From positions 62,001 to 126,000 of the forward strand of contig OZ025801.1 of the NCBI GenBank assembly GCA_964019425.1: 64,000 nucleotides of DNA, given 5' to 3'. Origin of the DNA: Flectonema sp. DT1601. Taxonomy: Eukaryota > Euglenozoa > Diplonemea > Diplonemida > Diplonemidae. Of this stretch, positions 33,570 to 43,597 are shown piece after piece. The position numbers and the translations under genes were made by a program. The stretch's first letter is position 1; each line of letters begins with the position of its first letter. The notes under the pieces are model-generated. The model searched no databases, was not told where the DNA came from, and was given only the letters and a program-made list of their open reading frames with translations.

Positions 33570-34325
33570 GCAGTCAATAAAGGTATAAAAAAAAAAGGTA
33601 GGGTTGCAACAGCATCCGGGTACAACCGAGAGGGTGTGAGCGTTCGAGCGTGTATGGTGCCGCTACAGGAGCGGGATACAGTGGAACACGAGCAAAGAAT
33701 AATGAATAATGGAGAGGGGACGGGAGAGGTTTGCGATCACTGTTTTAAATGACAGCAGCATATGAGGGTCCTAAAATCACACCAGCATTACCTGTGGGAT
33801 GTGATAGCGGGTTTATGGCTGAATCAATCAATGAGAAATCTCAATTAAACAAAACTCAACCAATCACATGTGAACACTGCGACTCACAACGGTATTGCAG
33901 CTTAGAATGTAAGCAGTCAGCTTGGAACTGTTTTGTGTGGACCGAAATTTCTATCAGACTACGTGGACACAGCTGCTGACGTATCCTCATTGAAGAAAAT
34001 AAAGCAAAGGATACAACGTTAACAGATACAGTTATAAAGATGCTTCTCACATACAAATCATCTGAGTCTACCTTTGCTTCAGCACATATTGATAATTTAG
34101 TATCCGGCGGCATGGTTCGCCTATTTATCAGGACAACTTACGACCCTAAGTTTGCAATAGGATTTCGAAGCCAGCAGAGGACTTCCGGAAAGAAATCAAC
34201 AATGAGCTTCTGGAGCCTGCTGCAATCCCTGAAACTGAAACCCATTTCAGAGAACGATGCATCCCAGATCTACAAGGAGCCGACCCAACTATTTGTTGTG
34301 GCTGGTCTTCACAGTACCTTGTGAG
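33570..34325 (+). pseudogene. MYND zinc-finger (SMYD-like) gene relic
   Basis: Three plus-strand frames carry successive pieces of one protein. 33570-33752 ends EVCDHCFK. 33749-33979 holds CEHCDSQRYCSLECKQSAWNCF, the C-x2-C...YCS.EC..SAW signature of a MYND finger, preceded by the first C-x2-C pair. ~33982-34325 (RILIEENKAKDTTLTDTVIKM...) resembles the helical part after MYND in SMYD-type proteins. At least two frame changes separate the pieces and no SET motif is visible, so I read it as a dead copy. Introns could explain one break, but no good splice pair was seen. No upstream SL tag was found. Confidence 0.5.
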
Positions 34326-35337
34326 AGAAAAAAAGAAGTTTACTGGTGGCAAGTAAACTGATGTCCCGGAGACACATTTGATCGGACGAACCGGAGAAAA
34401 GGCAGGGGTGTCAAAGCGAGCTCAGCATTATATAAAATTCACCACCAAAAGAGAGTGAAAAAAGAAAGGCAAACAAGAAGTGAAAAACAACAATGAACAA
34501 AGAAGGCGGTTGCACCAGTGTAACCAGAAAAAAAAAGTTCGGGCTGTTCAAGTGGTGCTCATTCGGTTACCTATAGCTAGTGGTACTTGACCACTAGCTA
34601 TAGATAACCGAATGAGCTTCGTGTGTCCAATTTCAAGGATGCGTGACCATTATTTCATTTCCATTGCTGCTCTTCTGACGTCCTCAGGCGGAGCCTACCA
34701 AATGTTTCCCGTGTTTTCCAATTGTCAGACTTAAATCAAAAGAAAGTATAAAGAAAGAAGTTTTTTTTTTTTTTTTTTTTGAGGGAGGTGAGAGGCAAGT
34801 ATGGCAGGAGAGCAAACCCTCGGAACCAGCGATCCTTATGTTACATGAGTGTGCGCTAAAAAGATAAACTGCAACACAAGTTTTGGGCCGGTTTTCTAGT
34901 TCCTACCATATCTGTCGCCGAAGCGAAGAAAAGAAAAAAGAAAAAAATATATTTGTGGTTGTGTTTGCGCTGATGGTTGCATTCCCACTTCCAGCGTGCT
35001 TTTTTTTTTTCTTACATTTACATACAGTTTACATACAGCTCTGTCTTCCTTTTCACTCCTCTTTTTTTCATTTTTCTTTTCACATGTTTGCTTCTTTACA
35101 TTTTTTACAAGTTCACTTCTTTACATTTAATTATTTCCGTTCATTCACTTTCCGTTTCATGCTTCTCACATGGCATCGTTTTTCGATCGCGATCCCGTGA
35201 TTTCCTTTTCCTCTTCTCTTTCCCACGCCGCGATCTCTCCAACAATCTGCAGCATTCAGCGTAGTCACACTTCGGGGTCCGTTTTCCCCAGCCATATTAC
35301 ACTAATCACTCTATTCAAAGGGTTGTCTTTTTTCAAC
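34326..35337. other. Spacer with palindrome and T-rich stretch
   Basis: Apart from the palindrome at 34557-34617 and homopolymer T/A runs (34760-34780, 34995-35200) nothing is recognised. Confidence 0.4.
34557..34617. repeat. Long palindrome, 27-bp arms, 7-nt loop
   Basis: Left arm 34557-34583 and right arm 34591-34617 are inverted repeats with one mismatch; loop TACTTGA. Arms begin GCTCATTCGGTTA and end CTATAGCTAGTGG on the left. It could be a solitary fold-back element. Confidence 0.85.
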
Positions 35338-35680
35338 CTAAAAAATACCACCCCTTCCTGATACACTCAGGAATGTCCTTTGATGTTCTTCCTTTATTTT
35401 TATCAAGATAGAAAAAAATTTGATTTTGGGGAGACTTCCATTTGTCTCTACTTCAGAAACATCTGGTCGAAACATGCCCAGGATCCTACTGTTATAATCC
35501 AAAGAGGTATAAACTCTATGGAACACTGTTTTTAGTTCACTATTTTCATTCAAAAATTCTTCAGCGCTAACGTTAGCTTCAGCTAGTGCTTTTCCTGTAG
35601 TTTCAGCAATAACAACGATTCCATCGGATACATTCCAGTCAGCCATTTTGTGTTGTGTATGTCAATAAAGTACAGAAAGT
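35338..35680 (-). pseudogene. SL-tagged processed retrocopy of an mRNA (102-aa frame)
   Basis: Reading the minus strand, AAAGCTAC then TTTCTGTACTTTATTG (35680 down to 35661) is the 3' two-thirds of the SL exon, short by two bases relative to the array. It is followed by ACATACACAACACAAA and an ATG at 35646 (MADWNVSDGIVVIAETTG... to ...VSGRGGIF, 102 aa). SL sequence lies in genomic DNA next to a gene only after reverse transcription of a trans-spliced mRNA. The encoded protein is not recognised. The frame is open, so it might be expressed as a retrogene. Confidence 0.7.
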
Positions 35681-36392
35681 AGCTTTAATTTGATGTATTT
35701 TTCTCTCAAGGTTTCTATACACCAATTCGCATATAAATAATACATGATGTGCTGTCGCCTTTCCAAGTTTACAGAAAAAGCACAGCTCGTTCAGTCCTTT
35801 GATTATCAGAGATCTGCAATGTCCCACTCTAAAGCGTGACATTAGTACTTCCTCTGGTCGTGTTAGAGCTTCTATGTACGGAGGGTGTCTTACCTCTCCT
35901 GGTCCAATCCAGTTCTCCCGTTTTCTCCGCTTGTGGAACGTCATCAATGTTCATGTCAAGTTGAGTGGGCAGTTGTTTAATAATAACATCTTCGTGAGGT
36001 GGATCTTCCTTCAGGCCTGCAGCGAATTTCGCCAGTTGGTCCGCTACTTCGTTGTACCGCACGTTTCTGTGTGCCGGTACATACTGCATGTTGACTTGGA
36101 TTCCCTTCTTCTCCAATTTCATTGCCAACTTCCAGATCTTTTTGTTCATTGGGGACCTTTGTTTATATGGCCCTTGTTCCAATGCCTGCATGACTGACAT
36201 CGAATCAGTCAACAGGTGCGTCGTTGTTGTTAGAGATTCATGTTCATCCTCCGCCACCTGAACTAAATTTTCCAACGCCAGTTTCACTGCAATCTGCTCG
36301 GTCCTATAAGAGGAACCCGCTACTGGTATTTTATATCCAAGTAGACGCATCTTGCTTTCGTTAACCATGACCACAGCGAGTCTGTCTGTATC
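35681..36392 (-). mobile_element. LINE 3' fragment: RNase H and zinc finger
   Basis: Minus-strand sequence resembles the end of the intact LINE ORF2. RNase H begins near FDTDRLAVVMVN and has SYRTEQIAVKLAL, LLTDSMSVMQAL and YVPAHRNVRYNEVADQLAK. After a frame change, FRVGHCRSL...CFFCKLGKATAHHVLFIC is the C-x2-C-x8-H-x4-C finger that aligns with CPFC...RHLMFNC in the intact element. It ends directly at the SL sequence at 35680, so the two form one chimera. Confidence 0.75.
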
Positions 36393-36544
36393 GAAAAGAA
36401 CAAAAACAAAGAGTCTGGAAGCACATATGAGTGTAACTCAATTTAAAAAAAAAGTTATAAAAGTTTTATAAAAAAAGTTAAATAAAAAAAGTTTTTTTTA
36501 TTTATTAAATAAAAAAAAAGTTTCTTTTGGCGGGACCACACAAA

Positions 36545-39500
36545 ATGCCTCCACGCGGCGGTCTCGGACGGCAGAGACCGACTAAATTTTGCAACCAGAT
36601 GGGAGGAGAAATACTCTCACGGAAGGAAAGGAACCAGAAAGCACACACAGAGAACGGGAACGGTAAGAAAGACAGGAAGACGAGCGTAGATACGAAGGAA
36701 CGAGACGAGTTGAGGGAGAGACTCGCACGGGATGGCCTAAGAAGGCTGGATCGGGACGAAGACAGGAAGAAGGACGAGAAGGTCCTCAAGAAAAAACAGG
36801 CAGAGCAGGAAGAAGAGAAGAACGAACTGCTGCAACAACAAGAGCTCCTCTGCAAACAACAGAGTGAGCTAGAAGTTAACTTCCAGAAGAAACAGGAAGA
36901 ATTATTCCAAAAGCAACAACAGCTTGAGGAAGTACTGACTAACCATCAACAGCAGCAACTTGTCAACCAGAAACAACTGGACCATCAACAGCAACAAAAC
37001 CAGGAACATCTGCATCAACAACAGAAGGCTCTTACTCAGTACGAAGATGAACTCTGTCTGAAGCAACAACAGCAAGAACAGCAACTTAGCCATCAAGTCA
37101 AAAAGCAGCAGGAAATTCAACAGCAGCAGCAACAGCAACTTGATCAACAAGTCCAACAACAGCAGGATAAGCATATACAACAGCAACAACAACTTGAGCA
37201 TCAAGTCCAACAACAACATCAAAACCAACAACATAGCCAAGAGTTGTTAAACCAACAACAACAAGAACTGCTACAATATAAAGCAGACCTACAACAGAAG
37301 CAGGAACAAATCCTGATCCAACAACAGCAGCTCGAACAGCAGCACAGCAAGGAGAAGGCTGTCGAGGATGAGTCTCTCCGAAGAAGAAGATGCCAACTCG
37401 AAGAAGACCAACGCCAACAACAACAAGAACAGTCCAGGATTCAACAGAATCTGCAACTGCAACAGGTTAGCCTGGAGGAAAAACAGCAGCTGCTTCAACA
37501 TCAACTGAATGTGGAGTTGGAAAAGGGCAAACTGGACCAGCAGCAACAACAACAGAGACGGGAAGAAATCAAAAAGCAGGAAGATGACCTTGAGCATCAA
37601 CGACTCCAACTACAACGCCAGCAGGAGGACGAGATGGAGAAGGGTAGGAAGGAACTCCAGTGTCTCAGGAACAAGCTAGACATGGAGTTCGAACAACAGA
37701 AGCTGCGTAGCCATCAACTCCAACAACAACAAGAAAAGGAGAAGGAACAAGGGAGGAAGGAACTGCTCCAACTTCAACGGGAGCTTGGAAAGGAGTTCGA
37801 ACAACAGCAACAAGAAGACCAGAAGTCAAAGCTAGATCTGGAACTTCAAGAAGGAAAACTGCGACAACAGCAACAGAAGCTCCAACTCCAACAAAGCAGC
37901 CTCCGTCAGCAAACGCATGCAGTAAGCCAACCTCCGGTTTACTACATGCAGCACCAGCCTTATGCACCGATGCATCAAAGGCAACCGTACCCGCCGGTAC
38001 TTCCGCAACAACAGGGAATTGAACAACTCCGACTGGAGCTCCAGAAAGAGAGAGAAGAGAAGGGTGAGCTGAGGAAGTTGCTCATGGAACTCCAGACTCA
38101 GCTGAAAGAACTGAGACAGGAGTTGGCCTCATCGAGAGCGCAGAGAAGCGAAGAAGTGAATGAGGTCGTAGTAGCCCCGAGCCAACCACCACTGGGAATT
38201 GCCAACTTAGTGAACGGTCTGACCTACTCTCGCTCCTACGGCCTCACCACTGATGAGTCAAAGGTTAGATCAGCTGTACAGAGGAACTGCACATCCGAGT
38301 GGGAATCACTGGAAAAGAAAGCGACGCAGTCGATGAAAGCTGTTGAAAAAGCCAGACGTCTCTGGGAGAAAACCAACAAGAAGGAGAGGGAAGTGTTGAA
38401 CTCCTGGAGCCTGAGGGAAGTTGATTGGAACATTCCGGTCACGAAGTTTGAGGAGGTATCGAAAGGGAATCAAGGAGTAGCCCTTGCGACGCCTTCGGAG
38501 GCAAGAGATCTTCTGGGGATGAAGCCGGAGGTTCCTGCATGGAAAACGTGCAGCGTGGTAACGCTGGACCAAGTGAATGGACAAGGAAGAAGGGAGCACG
38601 TGCTATTATCGAGCAAGGATGGAAACAAGGTACATCGCATCTTCATTCATGACCTGGGTGAGGCTGCTCTACCAAAGGGTAAGCGGGGTATTAAATCGGT
38701 GAAGGCAATAGTGACCGCTCCTAAAAGAAGGTGGAAGGATGATAAGTGGCTTGAGTTAGCGAGTAAGCCTGAGCACCTCATCACAAAAGAAATGAAGGAC
38801 ACACCCGGCTTCATGGAAGCGTACAACTTCAGGGTAACGAAGAGTACGGTGTCGGCTGTCATCCGACTGAGGAAATCCGGGGCGGTGGAACTGCTAAGAA
38901 CTTCCGGCAAAGATGGGAGGTTCTTGTGGATCCAAGACGAAGGGGAGGCTCCGAAGGATACAGTTATTTGGCTTCAGGACGAGTGCTCTTTGAAGGAGGC
39001 AGTTGAACACTCTGATTCCTTGGAATCGTTGGGATTAGTCGAAAACCCTAAAGGTTTTGGTATCAGAGTTTCACCGGAGCTGGAAGATGTAACCAGGGAA
39101 AAACTGGGAATCCCTGCAAAGCTCCCTGAATTAGAAATCTCGGGAATTCCGTTAGATGTACTTCCCCGTGAAGCGGTAGCGCTGCTGGCGAAGGATGGGT
39201 GGCATGTGAGAGCAACCGTGGATGGAGTAAGGACTGGATACAGATGGATGAGGGTGCGTGCTGAAGTGCCGGATGACGACACGGTATTAATCGACGGTAG
39301 GGCATGTACGGTTGAGGTAGTTCAAAGACAAGATCGTAAGAAGCGCCAAGCTGCCAGAGAGGTGGATGTGAAGGAGAAAACTCAGCCAACGTCAACTGCG
39401 GAGAGCACACCGGAAAAAGGCCTTACTCCGCCGGAGAAGAGACGTGATCCAACAGAGGGGGAGGCCTCTAATCGTTGCTACTTGCGAGCAGAATTCTTAT

Positions 39501-39709
39501 CCTTTCATGGTAAGGGGAAGGGGAAGAGACTCTGGCGGGAAGCGGGTGTGAAGATTGAGGAGAGGAAAGGAGCCTTGAAGGAAGTAGGTCCTGTAGAGCA
39601 GGTTGTGACAAAGAAAACTGTGAAGAAGTCGACAGCTGAACAGGATACGATGGAACGAAGGATGGATCGTTTAGAGATGCTGATGACGAGATTCTTGGAA
39701 GGTAAATGA
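36545..39709 (+). CDS. LINE ORF1: Q-rich coiled-coil protein
   Basis: 1,054 aa from ATG 36545 (MPPRGGLGRQRPTKF). The frame is open further upstream, but only from a TTG. The N-terminus is basic. Residues ~85-480 are an extreme Gln-rich coiled coil (runs such as HQQQQLVNQKQLDHQQQQ). Residues ~500-560 are a further heptad helix (LELQKEREEKGELRKLL). The C-terminal half contains what look like repeated beta-rich modules (VNGQGRREHVLLSSKDGNK; SAVIRLRKSGAVELLRTSGK; WHVRATVDGVRTGYRW) and ends in a helix MERRMDRLEMLMTRFLEGK. By analogy with LINE ORF1 it should bind the element RNA and multimerise; no RRM or finger was recognised. It stops at TGA 39707-39709, in frame with ORF2. Confidence 0.85.
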   Translation: MPPRGGLGRQRPTKFCNQMGGEILSRKERNQKAHTENGNGKKDRKTSVDTKERDELRERLARDGLRRLDRDEDRKKDEKVLKKKQAEQEEEKNELLQQQELLCKQQSELEVNFQKKQEELFQKQQQLEEVLTNHQQQQLVNQKQLDHQQQQNQEHLHQQQKALTQYEDELCLKQQQQEQQLSHQVKKQQEIQQQQQQQLDQQVQQQQDKHIQQQQQLEHQVQQQHQNQQHSQELLNQQQQELLQYKADLQQKQEQILIQQQQLEQQHSKEKAVEDESLRRRRCQLEEDQRQQQQEQSRIQQNLQLQQVSLEEKQQLLQHQLNVELEKGKLDQQQQQQRREEIKKQEDDLEHQRLQLQRQQEDEMEKGRKELQCLRNKLDMEFEQQKLRSHQLQQQQEKEKEQGRKELLQLQRELGKEFEQQQQEDQKSKLDLELQEGKLRQQQQKLQLQQSSLRQQTHAVSQPPVYYMQHQPYAPMHQRQPYPPVLPQQQGIEQLRLELQKEREEKGELRKLLMELQTQLKELRQELASSRAQRSEEVNEVVVAPSQPPLGIANLVNGLTYSRSYGLTTDESKVRSAVQRNCTSEWESLEKKATQSMKAVEKARRLWEKTNKKEREVLNSWSLREVDWNIPVTKFEEVSKGNQGVALATPSEARDLLGMKPEVPAWKTCSVVTLDQVNGQGRREHVLLSSKDGNKVHRIFIHDLGEAALPKGKRGIKSVKAIVTAPKRRWKDDKWLELASKPEHLITKEMKDTPGFMEAYNFRVTKSTVSAVIRLRKSGAVELLRTSGKDGRFLWIQDEGEAPKDTVIWLQDECSLKEAVEHSDSLESLGLVENPKGFGIRVSPELEDVTREKLGIPAKLPELEISGIPLDVLPREAVALLAKDGWHVRATVDGVRTGYRWMRVRAEVPDDDTVLIDGRACTVEVVQRQDRKKRQAAREVDVKEKTQPTSTAESTPEKGLTPPEKRRDPTEGEASNRCYLRAEFLSFHGKGKGKRLWREAGVKIEERKGALKEVGPVEQVVTKKTVKKSTAEQDTMERRMDRLEMLMTRFLEGK

Positions 39710-39712
39710 CGG
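39707..39712 (+). promoter_or_regulatory. Candidate UGA-CGG stop-codon read-through site
   Basis: The only stop between ORF1 and ORF2, both in the same frame, is TGA followed by CGG. UGA-CGG is an established leaky context in plant RNA viruses such as tobraviruses, usually aided by 3' RNA structure. Function here is inferred. Confidence 0.55.
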
Positions 39713-42700
39713 CACGTAGATGGAAGGAACTGGGCTGAGACTCGAAGACGTCTCTTGCTGATAGCAGGGGACGTTGAACGAAACCCAGGGCCGAATAGGA
39801 GAAAGGATGGTCCCTCTTGCAAACTAAATGTAATCAGTTGGAATTGTCGCACCATCTCGAACAAAATGGAGTTCATTGGACACATCCTGAGTAAGCTTGA
39901 CCCCGACGTACTTTGCCTTCAGGAGACTTCTTGCAGGATGGCATTGTTTCATTGGAACTACGTTTGCTACAGGAGGGATAGGCCAGGAAGGGGAGGTGGC
40001 CTGATCACTTTAATAAAACGAGGAATTCAACATGATTGCTTTGATATCTCCATACCGTCGATGAGAGGAACCGTCGAGTCGATGGGTGTCAGAATTAACG
40101 AAGACGTAAGTATTCTCAACATCTACTCCCCACCGAGCTCGAGGATTAATTTTGAACTATTCTCCCTTAAACGTGTTGGCAAGTTCATTCTCGCTGGTGA
40201 CTTCAACGCACACCATAGGTACTGGTCCAAGAAAACCGACGTAAAAGGCTGTGACCTTCTCAACTGGACAGGGCAAGAGGACCTCCTGATTGCGAACCCG
40301 CCAGGTCTAGCGACACTGCCGAGACATGGGACCTCGCCCGATCTGATCCTGCACCACGAGGAGATTCAACTGCTTAACTTTGAGCTGGTAGGTGAAGGAA
40401 TTGAGCACGGTTCGGATCATACACCACTCTCTGCTACCTTCGATACGCTCTCACCCCTTGAGCCTTCGGGCAACCACGCGACGAAGAGATCGGTCTGGGA
40501 CTTCAATACAGCTGATTGGTACTCATATGAACATGAACTAGACTACAGGTTTGGAAAGGTAAACAACTCTGCGAGCGTTGGGAGAAGAGCAGTAACGTTC
40601 AACAGAATCGTTCTTGGAGTAGCGAAGAGGTACGTTAGGAGAAGGCTTCGGATCAAAGGGAAGAGAAGAAGAATGTGGAACGCTTCCACCCCAGATACCA
40701 AGCGTGCGAAGGGAAAATTTATCGCTGAACGGCTAGCAAAAGGTGAAGGCTTTGCATATGCGTTCAAAAAGATAAAGGACCTTGAGACGGATGAAGGACG
40801 TGAAATTCACATTCCGGAGTTTGACGAGAACCAACTACCTGCGAAGTTCTTGGAACAATTTGTCAAGACCCCGACAAAACGTAAACTAGGACCTCCGAAT
40901 ACGAAGAGCAGCGACTTCGCCAAAATCGGAGGGAATCTAACAATGACTGAACTGAAGCGAGCCATCAAGAAGGTAAGGCCCGGGAAAGCACCAGGTCCAG
41001 ATGGAATCCATGGGATAATGTTGAAGAACTTATCGGTGATAGGAATGGATTTCCTCCTGGCGTTATTCAATGAATCGTGGCTAACGTCAAAGGTACCGAG
41101 GATCTGGAAGGAGGGTCTTATCAAGCCAGTTTACAAACCAGGTAAGCCAAAAGATAAGATCGCAAGTTTCAGACCGATCACGTTGACCTCGGTGGTGGGT
41201 AAAGTACTTGAAAGAGTGATTTATGATAGGTTGATGTATTGGCTTACCCAGAACAATGCCCTGTCGTCTATCCAGGCGGGTTTTAGAAGAGGAAGGAATA
41301 CGTGTGAGCAGATTTCAATGTTAGTCAACGCTCTTCATGAGGCCAGTGAAAAGAACAAGAGCTCTGTTCTGCTGTCGTTCGACTTCACGGAAGCATTTGA
41401 TAGAATTAATCATGAGAAACTGATCAAGAAGATGAAGAACATGAGTATTCCCTCCCCGTTCATTGCATGGGTAGTTGACTTCCTGAAGGGCAGGCAGGCA
41501 AGGGTGAGTGCGAATGGCAACCTTAGCTCCTACAGAACGGTAACGAGGGGGGTTCCTCAAGGTTCGATTATCGGTCCGCTGCTATACCTGATTTATGTTG
41601 ATGACCTGGCGAAGTTGTTGGAAAAGACTGGCTCAGTTTCGGCTCTTTATGCAGATGACACCGCTTGTGTAGTCTCTGATAAGGACGTTAATTTAACCAA
41701 TAAGAAAGCGCAATGGATCCTTGGACTTGTGGATAGCTGGTGCAAAACCAATGACATGGCACTGTCCGTCTCTAAGACATGTGGTATGCCTGTGCGCTGC
41801 CCAAAGGATATCTACTGGAGACTGGGCTTCCCCAGGACTGCAAAGGATAATTATTACGTTGTAAGCAGGGGAGATCTGGCTAAGATGATCAGACCGAACG
41901 AGTTTGGAAGGCCAATTCTGGGTAGTGGAGAAACCATTCTCAAGGTGGATGATACCGAAGTTGCTAATACGAAGGACCTGCTTGCAATTTTCCCTGATGG
42001 ATCAAGTAAGCTGAGAGTAAAGTTGTTAACCGCAGTACTGATGCCGATGGTAGACAGCGTTAAATACCTGGGGGTGCACATTGATGGTGATTTATCTTAT
42101 GGAACACAGGTCGGAAAGATGCTGGATGAGACCAGGAAGGGTCTTGCACTCCTGGGGAAACTAAAACAGTATGATTTTGATTTTAAGACGCTGTGCATGG
42201 TCAAGAACCTGTACATACTTTCAAGGCTGTCATATGGGCTGGAGAGCTTCGGTCCTTTCCTATCTGAGGGTCAGATTGATCTTGTGGACTTGAATCTGAA
42301 GAAGATTGCGAGAAGGATAACGGGTTGCAGCATCTACACCAGGTCTCTCCCACTGCTCTTGGAGGCGAACATGCTCCCGATGAAGTTGATAATAGAAAAA
42401 CAGGCCAGAACTGCTCTGTTTAGGTATCGATCGCTGAAGTGGGTACGTTCGACGAACCGAATAGCGAAAGGATTCTGGAGTTCTAAGTTGCCGCAGGAAG
42501 ATTGTAACATCGCCCTCCAAGGAATAGTTCAACCTGACAGCATCGAACCTTGGGCGGATGTACCAAATCTAGAGATATCCTGTGGGTATGGTCATAACAA
42601 GACCGGTGATGCAGATGTGGATAGGAACAAATTTGAGGAATACTGCAGGGACCTAGTCCCTTGCAACTCGGCTATATATGTGGACGGCTCACATGATCCT

Positions 42701-43597
42701 GCTAACTACACTGCGGGTGCGGCAGCAGTACAGGTCTCACCAACTGAGAGAACGATGTCGTCAAGACTTGTAGCTACTGAAAGCAGCTACAAGGCTGAAC
42801 AAGTAACACTCAAACTGCTGATGAGAGAAATTGGCAAAGCTGACTCGATCTTGGGTCCCAGGTCAGGTATTACCAGAATCTTCAGTGACTCGAAATCCAA
42901 CCTGGAGGAACTCAATGGAGGGATTGTTGCCCAGAGGAAGTTGAACTCTCTGTTAATACTGGAAAGCATTAGGGATCTGAAGACACAGGTGCATCTCCAG
43001 TTTATCCCGGCCCATGTGGGGATTGAACCACACGATAAGGCTGATAAGCTGGCCAAAGAAGTCTCGAAGGATGCCGAAAGTAAACCGGTCTCAACGACCA
43101 TGGATTTCTTCGCCCACAAATCAAGGGTAGCGAGGGAGTCTCACAGGAAGTTGATAGGAAAGATGATGGAAGCCTCCGAGAAGGCAAAGCCTCCAATGAA
43201 ACGGGTGATGCTCAGACAGTATCTGGAGGCGACCGGAGGATTGAGAACTGCTAGATATCCGAAAGACATGCTGAGGGCTTCGGAAGTAAGAATTGCACAA
43301 TTCAGAACGGGTTCACACCCCTTGCTGAGAGACAAAGGCGTACAACTGAAGTGCCCTTTTTGTAAACGGACGGACTCATCACCTAGACACTTGATGTTTA
43401 ACTGCATGAACTCTGCTCTGGTACGCATCAGAAATGGAACAATTGGATCTGTCATGGAAGAAGCGAAGATTTCAAAGAAGGAACACAGCCTGCTATTTAT
43501 GTTCGCTACGAGGAACTTACATTCCCTCGCTGGCTTCATATGGCATTTAGAACAATGGACGGCAACAAGCTGTTATCAGAAGTTACTATCTTTTTAG
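39710..43597 (+). CDS. LINE ORF2: 2A - endonuclease - RT - RNase H - zinc finger
   Basis: Open from just after the ORF1 stop to TAG 43597 (1,295 codons). Order: 2A peptide (residues ~5-28); AP endonuclease (NVISWNCR, CLQETS, NIYSPPSS, ILAGDFNAHH, HGSDHTPLS); RT (KAPGPDGIHG, GVPQGSIIGPLLYLIYVDDL, LYADDTACVVS, KYLGVHIDGDL); RNase H (AIYVDGSHD, SYKAEQVTLKL, RIFSDSKSNL, FIPAHVGIEPHDKADKLAK); C-x2-C...H...C finger (CPFCKRTDSSPRHLMFNC). The first in-frame ATG (39866) lies beyond the essential ISWNC motif, so translation must start upstream, most simply by read-through of the ORF1 TGA. All catalytic motifs look intact. Confidence 0.85.
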   Translation, partial: RHVDGRNWAETRRRLLLIAGDVERNPGPNRRKDGPSCKLNVISWNCRTISNKMEFIGHILSKLDPDVLCLQETSCRMALFHWNYVCYRRDRPGRGGGLITLIKRGIQHDCFDISIPSMRGTVESMGVRINEDVSILNIYSPPSSRINFELFSLKRVGKFILAGDFNAHHRYWSKKTDVKGCDLLNWTGQEDLLIANPPGLATLPRHGTSPDLILHHEEIQLLNFELVGEGIEHGSDHTPLSATFDTLSPLEPSGNHATKRSVWDFNTADWYSYEHELDYRFGKVNNSASVGRRAVTFNRIVLGVAKRYVRRRLRIKGKRRRMWNASTPDTKRAKGKFIAERLAKGEGFAYAFKKIKDLETDEGREIHIPEFDENQLPAKFLEQFVKTPTKRKLGPPNTKSSDFAKIGGNLTMTELKRAIKKVRPGKAPGPDGIHGIMLKNLSVIGMDFLLALFNESWLTSKVPRIWKEGLIKPVYKPGKPKDKIASFRPITLTSVVGKVLERVIYDRLMYWLTQNNALSSIQAGFRRGRNTCEQISMLVNALHEASEKNKSSVLLSFDFTEAFDRINHEKLIKKMKNMSIPSPFIAWVVDFLKGRQARVSANGNLSSYRTVTRGVPQGSIIGPLLYLIYVDDLAKLLEKTGSVSALYADDTACVVSDKDVNLTNKKAQWILGLVDSWCKTNDMALSVSKTCGMPVRCPKDIYWRLGFPRTAKDNYYVVSRGDLAKMIRPNEFGRPILGSGETILKVDDTEVANTKDLLAIFPDGSSKLRVKLLTAVLMPMVDSVKYLGVHIDGDLSYGTQVGKMLDETRKGLALLGKLKQYDFDFKTLCMVKNLYILSRLSYGLESFGPFLSEGQIDLVDLNLKKIARRITGCSIYTRSLPLLLEANMLPMKLIIEKQARTALFRYRSLKWVRSTNRIAKGFWSSKLPQEDCNIALQGIVQPDSIEPWADVPNLEISCGYGHNKTGDADVDRNKFEEYCRDLVPCNSAIYVDGSHDPANYTAGAAAVQVSPTERTMSSRLVATESSYKAEQVTLKLLMREIGKADSILGPRSGITRIFSDSKSNLEELNGGIVAQRKLNSLLILESIRDLKTQVHLQFIPAHVGIEPHDKADKLAKEVSKDAESKPVSTTMDFFAHKSRVARESHRKLIGKMMEASEKAKPPMKRVMLRQYLEATGGLRTARYPKDMLRASEVRIAQFRTGSHPLLRDKGVQLKCPFCKRTDSSPRHLMFNCMNSALVRIRNGTIGSVMEEAKISKKEHSLLFMFATRNLHSLAGFIWHLEQWTATSCYQKLLSF
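39722..39793 (+). other. 2A ribosome-skipping peptide coding sequence
   Basis: Encodes RRRLLLIAGDVERNPGP, matching the 2A consensus D-x-E-x-N-P-G|P with the usual hydrophobic/basic upstream part. Separation would occur between Gly (39788-39790) and Pro (39791-39793), 26-27 codons after the UGA. 2A sequences are known in L1Tc/ingi and in some CR1/L2 LINEs. Confidence 0.85.

Noticed and set aside
36902-37609. Leu-rich minus-strand frames opposite the LINE ORF1
   Set aside because: They are the complement of Gln codon runs (CAA/CAG gives TTG/CTG).
39755-39757. TTG at 39755 as the ORF2 start
   Set aside because: It lies in the middle of the 2A peptide, and the frame is open back to the ORF1 stop.
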